64,000 bases of DNA, from assembly GCA_963555705.1 (NCBI GenBank), contig OY743184.1, positions 31,258,614 through 31,322,613 of the forward strand, written 5' to 3'. The notes under the pieces are model-generated. The model worked only from the letters and a program-made list of their open reading frames with translations. It was not told where the DNA came from and did no database searches. The stretch comes from Ligustrum vulgare (taxonomy: Eukaryota; Streptophyta; Magnoliopsida; Lamiales; Oleaceae). This document shows positions 1 through 11,805 of the stretch, in pieces. The position numbers and the translations under genes are program-made. How positions within the stretch are numbered: position 1 is the first letter of the stretch; each line of letters begins with the position of its first letter.

Positions 1-809
1 ATCCGAATCTTCCTGAACCTCTATTATTTATATTTCTATTTCCATTTCCTCTTCTATAATCAGTTGTCTTTAACATCATTGCAGCATTATCATTAACCTC
101 AAGATAAATAATGTGAACCTCGCTCTGCTTTTCTACCCTAAGTATCATTGGCTTTGTTAACTGAAGGTAGAGGATCCATCAAAAGTACTTGATTCCTTAT
201 ATGATCGAATGTATCATTTAAACCCATCAAAAACTGCATCAAGTAATTAAAACCAGTCAGATCTGAAACCTGCTTAGAAGCTGCACATGTGCATACTGGT
301 ACTGGCATTAGACACAATGTCTCATCCCATAATTTCTTCAATTTGTTGTAGTACTTCTCAATCGTCAGATTTCCCTGTGAGATAATGCTTATCTCTCTTT
401 GTAACTGGTATAATAGAGGAGCATTACACTCTTCGTAGCATTCCTTTAACTCCATCCATAGATCTCTAGCTGAAACTGTATAAATGAATGCTTCCACAAT
501 TTCTTTTGAGATCGAATTCAATAGCCATGACCTAATCATACAGTCGACTCGTATCCACTGTTCGAGCTTTACCGAATTCCCAGTTGGTTTTTCACAACTT
601 CCATCAATGAATCCTAGTTTAACATTTGCTCCCAAAGCAATTATTATAGATCTACTCCAACTAAGGTAGTTCTGACCTGTAAGTGGTGAAGTTACCAATG
701 TCATTCCCGGGTGATCCGAATTTTGGAGATCCAGTGGATCTCCATTGGAATATTCCTTTGATGTTTCCTCGATTTCATCTTCATTCAGTGGTGGATCTTC
801 TATCGCCAT
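1..809 (-). pseudogene. Ty1/copia gag, 5' part (copia-1)
   Basis: This is the gag polyprotein start of a Ty1/copia retrotransposon; gag forms the cytoplasmic particle. The protein has the N-terminal copia gag signature (NSDHPGMTLVTSPL, then GQNYLSWSR and IDGSCEKP) followed by the UBN2-type helical region (LLYQLQREISIISQGNLTIEKYY). I start it at the ATG at 809 (MAIEDPP), just inside the primer-binding site. The frame stops near 138 after SVNKANDT. The continuation (RVEKQ, then an Ala/Met-rich stretch) is readable in another frame across 1-137, so a small frameshift broke it. The rest of the element lies beyond the left edge of the window. Confidence 0.85.
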
Positions 810-828
810 TTCCCAGTGAATACAAAAT

Positions 829-841
829 GGCTTTAATACCA
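829..841 (-). other. Degenerate primer-binding site of copia-1
   Basis: On the minus strand this reads TGGTATTAAAGCC, a two-base variant of the common copia site TGGTATCAGAGCC, which is complementary to initiator-Met tRNA. It lies 20 bases upstream of the gag start, where a PBS is expected. Confidence 0.7.
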
Positions 842-1098
842 TGTGCAAATCAGTGAAACTTGGAGATGATTTTATTTTATCTGTTCTTCACACCTTGAAA
901 GTGTGATTTCTTATTTCATTTATAGAAACCATGTTATAGAAATGAAGAAAGCCGGAAGTCGAAAAAATCGAGACAAATCGGGTTCAAGTAAAATAGAAAA
1001 AACATGAACCTAACACTAATAAACGTAATGACAAAAACACACTTTCCAAACGGGATTGGCTGCCTGAACCTTCCTGCCTGAATTTCCATATTTCATCA
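842..1098 (-). mobile_element. Probable 5' LTR of copia-1, about 257 bp
   Basis: The tract lies between the copia-1 PBS and the point where a plus-strand copia gag becomes readable. On the minus strand it would start TGATGAAATATGG and end just before the PBS with CA, giving TG...CA ends. The partner LTR is outside the window, so neither the outer edge nor the TSD can be checked. The outer edge is inferred from where copia-2 homology begins. Confidence 0.4.
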
Positions 1099-2130
1099 TT
1101 GGAACATACTCCAGATTGCACACATGTAGTAACCACCATCGTGAATTCATCCAAGCTCCAAATACACACTTTAGAATTCGAACAACTGATGTAATGAGAG
1201 AAGATGAACAATTCAAGGGTTTCTATGTTAGACTTAGTGACATCACAAATTCATCATATATTTTCCGAAAAAAATACCCTGAGATTATTTCCTGGTCGAT
1301 TTCATTCCAAAATAATGGCATTTGAAGAAACCAAAAACATTGAATCTATAAAGGTTGAAGAATTGTTGTGTCTTTAATGAAATACAAATTACATTTTCAC
1401 TAAAGAAAGTATCCGGATTTCCTTGAAAATTGAAATAAACGAAGAAGAGATTGACGATGAGGAAAGTTGCCCAAACGGACACATGCCATGCTTTTCGAAC
1501 AATTTAAGAGAATTCATAAAAAACAATTAAAAAGCAAAGAGAGGGAAGTTTCAACCTCAACAAAAGAAGAAATTTTTTAATACTTCAAAGCAATCATTTT
1601 CTACATCCATGAAAAGAACTGAAAAATCCATTTAGTGTTATGAATGTGAAGGATGTGGACCTATAGCATCTAAGTTTGCTAACAAGCTGAAAAGGCCTTG
1701 GTGAAGAAGGTTATGAACATCACCTGGAGTGAAGAAGATGAAGAATGATCAAACTCATACGAGAAGGACAAAATTGTTAATGATGAGGTAGTATTTACAA
1801 TAAATTTACCTACCATTTCTAACTTGTTGCATTTAATACCTGCACATTCTAACTTTCAAGTTAGAGAAATGGAATTTTCAAGCCATGTGTGCACTGATTG
1901 AATCAATCTGAATAAAAACTTGGAGGCTGAACAAGAGAAGAACAATGCACATCATCTAACATTGGAATTTATTAAAGAAAGAAATGTTGCAATGAACATT
2001 GAAAAAGAAACTCTAATAAAACTCTTAAAGGAAAATGAGAATCAAGTCATTGAGCTTCTAAATGAATTATTTAGAACCAATGAAAGATTTAAGAAACTAA
2101 CTATTAGCACTAATCACCAATGAATTTATA
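1099..2130 (+). pseudogene. Ty1/copia gag relic (copia-2)
   Basis: A decayed plus-strand copia gag can be followed in pieces. SSKLQIHTLEFEQL and MREDEQFKGFYVRL lie near 1150-1240. KNIESIKVEELL lies near 1340. NEEEIDDEESCPNG lies near 1440. A damaged zinc knuckle (CYECEGCG) follows at about 1640, then a coiled-coil spacer (1920-2123, LLKENENQVIELLNELFRTN) typical of the gag-protease linker. Several stops and frameshifts interrupt it. Its 5' part is cut off by copia-1. Protease, integrase and most of RT are missing directly downstream, so a large internal deletion occurred near 2130-2226. Confidence 0.75.
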
Positions 2131-2225
2131 TGGATTGGGACAATCTCTTTGTGTCTGGTATGAACGTTTAGCAATGTTTATGCTAAAGAAGAGATATAAA
2201 AGAGGGAGAGTTGACAAGATATTAT

Positions 2226-2817
2226 TCGTCTGAATCTACTTCAGAAATAAAACTTAAGAAGTTTGCTATACTTACGCAAAATGAATTTGTGATGAGTGTG
2301 GTTGGTGAACTAAACTATTTCTTAGGATTGTAGTTAAAACAGGATGAAGCTTGGATCTTTATCTCTCATGCCAAGTATTCAAAGAATCTGGTGAAGATCG
2401 GACTCGAAAATACCAACGCAAGGAAGGTGACTCTAGCCTATACCTAAGGTAGTATTCTGTATTTGACTACAAGCGGTTTTGACTTGGCATTCAGTGTCTA
2501 AGTGTGTATAAGATATCAAGCCAAACATATAGAATCACACTTAGCTGTCATGAAGCGAATTATTCAATATGTTAAATGTATTACTAATTTTTGTTTATGG
2601 TATGCTAATGACTTAAATTCACATCTTGCAGGTTATACTAATACTGATTGGGAAGAAAAATGGATGATCAGGAAAGCACTAGTGGAAGATGTCTCTACAT
2701 GGATAGCAATCTCATTGCATGGTTAAGAAAGAAATTGAGCTCCATATCATTATCTACTTTATTTTAGTGATAATACTAATGCTATAAACATTTTTAAAAA
2801 CCCCGTTCAACACTCCA
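2226..2817 (+). pseudogene. copia-2 RT end and RNase H, first part
   Basis: This is the C-terminal part of a copia reverse transcriptase and the start of its RNase H. Recognisable blocks are VVGELNYFLGL (copia RT), HAKYSKNLVK, VCIRYQAKHIESHLAVMKRI, GYTNTDW (the position of the first RNase H aspartate) and DNTNAINIFKNPVQHS. Frameshifts and stops are scattered through it. Coding similarity stops at the TSD base 2817, where a solo gypsy LTR is inserted, and resumes in frame at 6166. Confidence 0.85.
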
Positions 2818-5800
2818 AGTCACAACCCACTTTAATTTTACAAGTCAAATAATTATTTTAGCAAGTCAACATTTATTTTTGACCAATTTAGTTCAAGTGG
2901 GGACCGATTTAATTTAGTAGGGAATTTTGGGGATCATTTAGATTAACTTATTACCATCTAGAGTTAAGGATACAATGGAAAGATATATTAAGGACCCAAC
3001 ATGCAATTCCTATCAAAACTAAATTGTCTTGACATGGGTAGACATACGGGTGGACAAAATGACCGGACCAAACCAAACCAAATCGGAACCAAACCAAATC
3101 GAGCGGTTCGGTTCAGTTTTACAAAAAAAATTGATGGTTTGGTTCTTAGTATGGAGAACCAAACGGTTTTGGTTCCTATTCCGGTTCTTGTTCTAGAACC
3201 GAGAACCAAACCAAGAACCGAAGCCCAAGCCCACTTTTAGATCAATTTTTTATTTTTTAATTAGTCTTAAAAGTTAAAAAGTTAACTCTATCTAATCTTT
3301 TGGTAATCTAGGTCTTAGCTTGTTTATGCCGTCAAAAATCTAAATTTATTTTTCTTTAATCCTCTCTTATTTTTCCTTTTCCATTTTTGGTATGTAGCTT
3401 GCAAGAGGTTTTGCTTACTTTGTAACTGAAAATATTTCAATGTGGCTCTCACATCTCCTTTTACTCGGTGGAAGATTTCATGCATTACATGTCCCTCACC
3501 TTTTTGATGAAATCTGGAAATTTGTTAACTCGTCCTAAAATATGATGTTTGTAGTTCAAAGAGGTATTATGAGATTATAGGCATCATCTTGTGTTTCGTG
3601 CATTAATTTTGTTTGTTTTATGCTAATAGTTTCTAGGTAAGCATGAAGACGTAGTCATGTAGCTTGATATAATTAATCTCAATCAATGACTCATTGGTCT
3701 ACATTTTTAAATCATTGTTATTAGACAATATTTTATATGGAGATGTAACTTGATATTTGTGTATTAGTTTAGACTTTGGTAAATAAATTTCTTTAATCAT
3801 TACTAAGTACTAACTTATGGTCGTGGATATGGTATGTGATGATAATTTGCTTTTATATTTTAAAATTCAAGTAATGTACTAGGAACCAAACCAAACCAGA
3901 ACTGAGTGTTTGGTTCCATATCTTTATAAAAATCGATTGGTTCCATTGGTAAAAAAATCATCGGTTCATGGTTCGGTTTGGTTCCAATGGATCTAGAACC
4001 AAACCAAACTATGTCCACCCCTAGGTAGACAAAACAAACCAAACACATACACATAGACATTACCAGAGAGAGAGAGAAGCTCGGCAGAGTGAAAGAAAAA
4101 AAAACGATGGAGAAAAGAAAAAGAAAAGGAAAAAGGAGAAGGAAAAAGGGAGAAAAAAATGGGGATTTTCACTCAACCATCATTCTCTTCAACTTGTATT
4201 CTTCATCTTCAAAAGGTAAGACAAGATCCATTTATTTGAGATATGGTGTTAATTTTAGAGTTTTGATTTTTGAGTTAAATGCTAGATTTTGGATAGATTT
4301 ATAGTTGATTTGAAGGCATTGAACAAAATATTCAAGTTTGGTTGAATACATTGTGGTTACATGCTAGGGTTCGTAATAATAGTAGATTAAATTCATGACT
4401 TGGGCAAGATTAAGTTATTTGAGCCTATATTAAATTATTTCATGCTTAAATGTTTAATTTGATGATGTTTATTTGGAGATTAAATTACCCATGCAATTAA
4501 GTTGAAGATTTAGTCCATTACTAGTTTCTTGAAAAAGGGGTTTTGGTGTCAATGAGCATTCCTTTGAAGTATGGGTTAAATGTAGATTATATTAGCCATA
4601 ATGAGACTATATTTCACATAAGAGAAGATTGGTTGGATGTAATATTGGAGTTATATGAAATTTGTGTCTATTGTGTAGGATGTTATTTTATTTTGGGCAT
4701 TTATTCGATAATTATAAGTATTTGAGTTGATCCAAGGTTTTAATTTAAATTTCAGGAGGCGACACGGAGATTGCCCAGGCTTATCGGTCAAATTAGGTTT
4801 CAGTCACAATTTCTATGAGTGGAGAAACTTACTTTTCCTTAAAGTTAAATTTTAATATTTAATAGCATAAATTTTTTATAAGATTCATGATTTCAATTAA
4901 GTAGACAAGTTACGGAAATTACTATTTTTCGCAAATACGAGTTTAGAAGCATGATTTTAGACTTCTCCTTTTAAAATTTCAAGTTAATCAAATTATAAAT
5001 TTAGTACATTATTCTATAAAAGAATTTGTTACATGTAAATTATTATTGTGAAAAATCATCAGAAAGTATCCAAGTGATATTACCCGCTCTGCACTGATGT
5101 GAATTTGTTTCCACAGTGTATGACCAGATTATCAGAGGTCTTTGGGACCCACTCTTGTGCACATATAGGCTTTGGGCCGTGTACTAGGGTGCTTTAGCCT
5201 TTGGGGCAGTCTATGCGCATATGACACAGTTTATCAGATTATCAGCTTATCAGATTTGAATGACTTTGCCTTGTACATAGAGAGTACTCTGTACTTGAGT
5301 AGAGCTGTTCATTGGGGTACATTTTGATGTGATTCTTTTCAGTGCATTATGATATATTTATTCATAGAAAAATATTTCATCTTCTCAGTATAATTCAACA
5401 AATTTTTAGTATTATCAGTCAGTTATCTCAATTTATGCCATTGTTTCAGTATTTATAAATTCTCATTTCAGCTATATATATTTTTCAGAATAAGTTAAAC
5501 ATTTTCTTATGTCAATCAAAAGTTATGGTTACAAAACAAATAGTGATTTTATAAAGAAATATAAATGAGAAAAGCATGACTAGTTTTCAAACTCTCCACT
5601 CACTGAGTTAAAATATCATATTTTCATCACATTTTTCCCTTCCAGGATAGTTTTGAGTTTTGAGAGGACGTTGGAAAACCTGTCAAAGAGCAACAAGATC
5701 ATTTAGTTGTTTGTTTCAAGTCTTCATCATTCTTTTGGGATCCATGTATATATATTTAACTCGGTCCACTCTCGAGTTATTGTTTTGTCAAGTACTTAGT

Positions 5801-6160
5801 TAATTAGAATGATACATTGATGTATCAAATGTAAGTGGAATGGATGATATGTAGTAAAAACTAGATGAGCAGGCATAAGCTCTTTTGAATTTTGATATGA
5901 TGATGTGAAGGGATATGGATTCCCAGTATTTTGCATGTGGTTATTTGAGGATCTGTTGATTTTGTTACAGAGAGGTTATATCAAATATTTAAATGGAACT
6001 GTGTAAAAAAAAAATTAAAATCATGGGGTATTACGAGAAGTTTAGTGAATTTGAATAGTTTCAGTAGCCTTGGTGGTGGGTCCAGTATCTAGCTGGCATT
6101 CATCATCGGCGTACGTCACATCTCGGGTCCATTAGGATGATTTGAGATGGGGTCGTGTCA
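2818..6160 (+). mobile_element. Solo LTR of a Ty3/gypsy element, split by a hAT element
   Basis: A 3.34 kb insertion interrupts copia-2 RNase H. It is flanked by the 5-bp duplication CTCCA (2813-2817 and 6161-6165). Its ends are AGTCACAACCC and GGGGTCGTGTCA, an imperfect TGTCAC-type LTR terminus with the first base mutated. Without the nested hAT element and its 8-bp duplication it is about 2.36 kb, and it contains no gag-pol. A long LTR with these ends recalls chromovirus Tekay/Del-type LTRs; that lineage is my inference. Lysine-rich ORFs near 4089-4304 are low-complexity purine tracts, not genes. No internal region remains, so LTR-LTR recombination probably removed it. Confidence 0.82.
3045..4023. 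mobile_element. hAT-type non-autonomous DNA transposon, 979 bp
   Basis: The ends are TACGGGTGGACA and TGTCCACCCCTA, inverted repeats matching at 11 of 12 bases. They are flanked by a perfect 8-bp duplication GGTAGACA (3037-3044 and 4024-4031). An 8-bp TSD with a TAGGGGTG-like terminus is characteristic of hAT elements. The subterminal 150-200 bp on both sides are rich in GGTTTGGTTC and GAACCAAACC repeats. No transposase is encoded; ORFs at 3001-3240 and 3860-4060 only translate these repeats. Confidence 0.93.
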
Positions 6161-6165
6161 CTCCA

Positions 6166-6345
6166 GGACAAACATTGACATTACACACCATTCTATTATG
6201 GAACTAGTCAAAAATGAAGTGATTATATAGGAACACATAAATAATGAGATTCGGTTTACTGTTTTGCTTACCAAGACTTTGAATATTGTTAGATTTGAGT
6301 CTTTACAAAAATTCCTAGGCATATTCATGATGCATTAAACTTTTC
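6166..6345 (+). pseudogene. copia-2 RNase H C-terminus (continuation)
   Basis: The frame continues from 2817 when the gypsy LTR and one TSD copy are removed. It encodes DITHHSIMELVKNEVII and, after a stop, the canonical copia C-terminal block LLTKTLNIVRFESLQKFLGI. This matches the end of copia pol, which normally reads DIFTKAL...RFE..R..LG. Coding similarity ends near 6345. Confidence 0.85.
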
Positions 6346-7080
6346 TTGTTTCTCGTTCTAAATATTTTTTTTTCATGATTTCATTTTGAATGCTATTTTT
6401 TTTTCATTTTCTCATACCTTAGAAAATTAAAAAAATTTAAAAATTCAAAGAGGATTCCATTCTTGCAATTGTCACAATAAGTAAATTTTTAATCGGTCTA
6501 TGATTCTTGGAATGAAATTAAATTTATTAATCAATTTTATGTGCACATGATATTTTATAATTAATTATTATCAGATAAGCACACTTTAGGGACATCTAGA
6601 ACGAGCTGGTTATGCCTTACTTCTGACTCAGTTGTTAGGTAGCCCAAATTTCCTTCATACTCAAAGTTTTACTAATGTGTTTAAATTTATACGCAGAGTA
6701 TTAGAAGCTATCTATTTCTTGGGTGACTCACGTATCAAAACTTTATTCAAGGCTCAGGTACCTAATACACCCAGTTGTGACCAACTTTCTAAGGACTCGA
6801 GTCTAGTTGAGACAACTGATGTTGTTGCATCTGCTCCTGCTACTACCAGCAAAAGGACTGGTGATACTTTAAACTCTGGAGAAGGCTAACAAATCCAAAG
6901 TGGCGACGGATTAAATGGTTCTAACATCATTTGCCTCCAACTATTTGATTCATAAATGCTCTTCATCATTTCCTACTTGAATAATTTGTGCTAGATGACT
7001 ACTAAATACTACACTGCTTATGTGTTTGCTCATCCTTCATTGATAAATTATGTTTAGTAGACTGTATTAGCAAGGGAGAA
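6346..7080. other. copia-2 3' region, no recognised gene
   Basis: This AT-rich DNA lies between the copia-2 pol end and its PPT region. One open frame (6632-6889, 85 codons, IRRVLEAIYFLGDSRIKTLF then a Ser/Thr-rich tail) has no family I recognise. It may be a leftover of copia-2 or of a separate insertion. Confidence 0.4.
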
Positions 7081-7232
7081 TTGCTAAATTGTTGGTCAAT
7101 GGGAGTTAAACAACAATGTGTATAACTATGCTTCATAGGTTGTACTAAGGGGAGCGTTGCTAAATTGTTTGTCAATGGGAGTTAATTAACAATGTGTATA
7201 ACTATGCTTCATAGGTTGTACTAAGGGGAGTA
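7081..7232 (+). repeat. Two tandem 76-bp repeats carrying AAGGGGAG
   Basis: Copies at 7081-7156 and 7157-7232 are nearly identical (three or four differences). Each starts TTGCTAAATTG and ends with the purine block CTAAGGGGAG. They sit just before the presumed 3' LTR of copia-2, where polypurine tracts are expected. Confidence 0.9.
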
Positions 7233-7250
7233 TTCCATAAACTGAGGGGT

Positions 7251-8400
7251 TGTTGATAAGGACCACTTGATCACATTTATCACACACATTAATATATACG
7301 TGTTCATATTTTTACATAATTATTTATTGGCTTAGATAGTCCTTGTTTGATTCTCATCAAATTTTTCTCTTTTTCTATAATACTCAATATCAACCATCCA
7401 CCAAAAGTCAAGTCCATAATATTTGACTTTTCAATTAAATATCAACCATCAATTCTCCTAAATATTACTATTCATTTCAAAAAAATTATTTTTAAATAAT
7501 ACCACACACTAATAATATATTTGTTGATTTTTAACTGTCAAATCCTATAAGGTAAATTGTAAAAGTTGTTAGAAAAATGGTACAGGTTCAGCTAGTATGG
7601 ACTCATTAGATGGTAAGTACAGCCAGTACGTTTAAATTGCGAGTTTTAGGGACCGTTCGGCAATCAATTAAAATGTCAAAATATTATACTAAAAGATAAA
7701 AAAGACAATAAATTTAATTTACACAATTTCTCAAATCACTTTTTAACCATTCATATTTTCTCTCTCCAATTACACAATTTCTCAAATCAATTTTTAACCC
7801 CACATCTTACCTAGAAAATACAAATAAATCAACAAAATAATTTAAATTCTTTACCTTAGCCGCCGAACACAGCCTTAATGTTTTCCATACTTTAAAACGT
7901 ATTATTTCTTGTTAAATTTATTAAAGCACTAATTAGAATAGATTCTTACAATCCTGGATATTTTCCTTGTTTTAACTTTAACAAATCTAGAAAATATTTG
8001 AATTATTAACATAATTCTTCTTACCATATTTAATGCAGGTCTTTAGGTAAGAAAATAACCCCTTAGGTGTAATTTAAATCATATCATATATAAGTCAAAG
8101 TAATGAACCACAGATGAAATTAACGATTTGGAAAATATTCTTCACATTTTGATTGCAGAGTTTCATAGCTTACCATTTACCTTTTACTCAGAATCATCAT
8201 CTACGGTTGACTCCTTACAGCAAGACGGAACGTGGAGCTTCATTGAAAACTTTCAAAGATAATGAATGTTTGCGGTATAGAGTACAACAGTAAAGTGATG
8301 ATAAATTCAAGGACACAAGGTTTAATTCCACTTCATTTACAAGTCAAAAGCTGAACAAACTAAAAAATTGTTCTTTTATCTTTTGATTGTTTTTTCCTAA
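7251..8400 (+). mobile_element. Probable 3' LTR of copia-2 (right edge uncertain)
   Basis: A polypurine tract (GAGGGGT, 7244-7250) is followed by TGTTGATAAGGACC, a plausible LTR start. A TATA-like CATATATAAG lies near 8086. No second copy is in the window, so the right edge is a guess and no TSD is available. A Tourist-type MITE lies within it. From 8400 to 8699 I see nothing recognisable. Confidence 0.35.
7649..7874. mobile_element. Tourist-like (PIF/Harbinger) MITE, 226 bp
   Basis: The ends are GGGACCGTTCGGC and GCCGAACACAGCC. Inverted, the second reads GGCTGTGTTCGGC. Both sides carry the 3-bp duplication TTA (7646-7648 and 7875-7877), typical of Tourist MITEs. Inside, the motif ACACAATTTCTCAAATCA occurs twice. 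There is no coding capacity. Confidence 0.8.
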
Positions 8401-8699
8401 TTTTACGAAATTATAAAAAGGATATTATTGTATTTTTATCAATTTAACTAGTGGATTGTTTGAGCCTTGACATAGAGGCCCGTAGATTTTTTCCTTGGGG
8501 TTAACGTTATATTTGGGGTTCTAATTTACTAGTTTTGTTTAAATTCTGCAATTGATAGTCACGAAAACCTATTAACCTACACGAACTAGCCAAAATAGTA
8601 AAAATATGGTTAACACACATACTGACTACCGTCTGTCCAGTGTTTTAACAAGTAAATTAAAATTAATTTTTATTTATCTAGGTTAGTATTTTCACTAAA

Positions 8700-9215
8700 C
8701 ACTACAAATAAAACAGCCTACGGAAACGCGTAAAAAATGTTGCCGTATGCCTTTTGCAACGTTCATGTGCATGTTGCAAATCGCAGTGTTGCTGTAGAGG
8801 GAAAGGATACGGCAACGTTCATTGCGTGTTGCAAAATGATGGATTGTACGTTGCGGTAGACCTTTGGCAACGTTTACTGCGCGTTGCTGTAGACCTTTGG
8901 AAACATTCATTGCACGTTGCCGTTTATACTTTTGGCAACGTTCACTGCGCGTTTCCGTAGACCTTTGGCAACATTCATTGCACGTTGCCGTTTATACTTT
9001 TGACAACGTTCATTGCGTGTTGCGGTAGACCTTTAGCAACGTTCTTTGCATTTTGCGATAGACCCTTTAGCAACGTTCTTTGCGTGTTGCGGTAGATATT
9101 TTTAGCAACACTCATTACGCGTTGCCGTTGATACTTTTTGCAACACTCGTTGCGCGTTGCCGTTGATACTTTTGGCAACACTCTTCGCGCGTTGCCGTTG
9201 ATCTTTAACATTTTT
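8700..9215. repeat. Left subterminal repeat array of CACTA-1
   Basis: Repeats of about 30-45 bp are built on GCAACGTTCATTGCGCGTTGC-like modules joined by GGTAGACCTTTG or CGTTTATACTTTT spacers. About ten copies are visible. ORFs here only translate the repeats. Confidence 0.85.
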
Positions 9216-11751
9216 TTTAAAATTTTTTGTAAATCAATATAGATAATTACACTGATAACCAACAAATTTCTCAAACATATATGTAATATATAATATATGA
9301 AACACGCGTGCTATAAAAATAAATCAATTATTCAAAATAAATACTTTACAAAAATTACAGTACTTTGTTCTCCTACATTAAAACAAAATATGCAATATAA
9401 GTTTTTCACCTATTTTATTACACATCTAAAGTTTGATATTTACTATCCCTCTAAATTGCAACAGTATCTCTAGCAGACCAACACCCATACAAAAATGAGC
9501 TATTATCACCATTTTCAATATGAATCGTCATTAAAGATGAGTACTTCCCTGACTTCTGAAGTTGAACTGTGCACATGACAAACCATCACAAAAACTACAA
9601 AATTGACTTTTACGTGCAAAGACATTATAAAACTTAATGCAAAAATGTAGATAGTGCCACTAAAAAAAAAAAAAAAAATCACTTGAGATTTTATTAACAG
9701 TTTTTGTTTCACTAATACAAGGAATCCTCATACTCTATTTTTAAAGTCAACTTGACTAGATTCCAACACATTTACTACAACAAGAATGACTCAAATCGTC
9801 AAATTTAGCATCAAGAATAATAAAGATTCAATATAAAATCCAAATAGTTCATATCAAAACAACCAGAAATGAAAAAGGAGTGTAGAGATTTTATACCTGA
9901 GATGCCATGAAGTTCATTTTTTTGGAGTTGCCAAAGCCATGAACAATAATAACTCTGTAATTGGACTTGTTCTTTGAGACACATCACTCCCTGTAAGCCA
10001 AAAATCTTCCATGAATTAATAGAATTGAAATGAGTACAAACACACATGGATTACATAATGACAGAAGGGATAGGGGGAACACAAAAACACAATCATGTGA
10101 AATAAATTAAAATAATCAACAATATATGAAGAGGCTAGAGAAAACTTTAAATTTATCAACATAACTAGGGAAGTTACGTGCGGTGCACGTGTGTTGTTAG
10201 TTGTTGATTCCTTTAGCGTGGACTGTTTGTGTATATATATATACACTTAAAAAAAAAGATGGAACTTCTCTGTACTTGAGAAAAAAAACTATTTAACCTG
10301 CTGTATAAGGCTCCAATGAGTAAATATTAATTAGAAGTCAATTTTCAAGAAGACCCAATCACACTGGAAAATTAAAAGAATGTAAAAATAGATCGATGGA
10401 CTACAGTAGCATACATCATCATCATCTTCATCTTCGGATATATCATTATCTTCAATCACCAACTCTTCATTTGGTGCAGTGGATGTGAATGCCATTACAG
10501 ATGTAGTTTAATAAGATGCAACTAAAATCTGAAATTCACAAAGTAAATTAATTGCATCAAATTCATTAATTCCAGTTTAAATTCCAAGAAATATACCATC
10601 CTACATATAAAGTCCATGTTTTTCACATTTAGATTTCTCCTCTTCCCCACTCGTCAAGATATGCCACAATTGTCACGCTTATGACATAGTTATAAGCAAA
10701 AGGACTATTGAATTTATACAACTAAGATAAGAGTTCCATGGAACATTGTCTTTGTTAGGTTCTACTATCTGCATTTTAAATAGAGTTTTCCTAACAATCC
10801 AGTATAGATTTTCCAAGATTAAGTGACAGTAACATCAAGTTCCACTTTTACATTGTTCTGCATTTCCTAACAATTCATTTCAGGTTGAAAATAGAACATA
10901 CTAAAAAATTCATAATGAATTATCATGGTTAGTTATATATATAGCTCTGTGAACATGGTTTTGCACTGAGGGCATACCTGGCTTCTGCACAACACTCGTA
11001 TTCATAGCAAGTCCTGCAAATGGGGAAAATGAGGGCATTAAATCGAATACTTGGTGTGAAGAATTAAAGGTTAATATTTTACAGATTTTCCCCAAATTCC
11101 TAAAATTATACATATATATTTACATTACCCAAACCTCAAATTCACATTTAAAGTATTGGAGAGAACATGAGAGAACGTGGAACATGGAACATGCTGTTAA
11201 CCACCATCATCTCCATCAATTGAACCACAATATACAAACCAGAGCTATCGTCCAAATGCACAAATCAGCCACAAACTGAAACCAATTTTCAATGAAACTA
11301 TCACCCTACTTCGAACCACCAGTCCACTACCCTTCACCCAACCAGCCGACCAATTCCACTGCAACCACGACCACCGCCTGAAATCCCACACCAACTCCAA
11401 ACCACCACCAATCACCACATGAAACCACCCCTTCCCAACTCCAAATACCCAAATCAAAACCCAAATCAAACTCCAAACCCAGAACAAAAACTAGTACTTA
11501 CCTCAATCGTCGGTCTCTTCGCCGGAAAAATCGTGAAAGAAATTTCACACCCAGCCCCGGTTTAACCTTGAATCGACACCAATCGTGCCCTTTTATGCTA
11601 CCAACCCTTCCCCTGGTCACTGTCACGAAGCGACGGTGATACCGGTGAAATCACCGGCAGTAACCACCGATTTTTCCTCCCCTCGCACCTCTGTCTCTCG
11701 CTACTCTCTCTAACACCTCTCTCTCTCTGATCTGAAAGAGAAAGAGAAAGA

Positions 11752-11805
<54 letters not shown>

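Noticed and set aside
3001..3240. Short ORFs with Pro/Asn/Lys repeats, also at 3860-4060
   Set aside because: They translate the GGTTTGGTTC subterminal repeats of the hAT element.
4089..4304. Lys/Arg-rich ORF
   Set aside because: It is a purine-rich low-complexity tract inside the solo gypsy LTR, with no conserved domain.
8754..9274. Repetitive ORFs on both strands and a CRISPR-like look of regularly spaced repeats
   Set aside because: Repeats are imperfect, spacers are not unique, and the array is bounded by a CACTA terminus; the frames only translate subterminal repeats. The same applies to 15458-15894.
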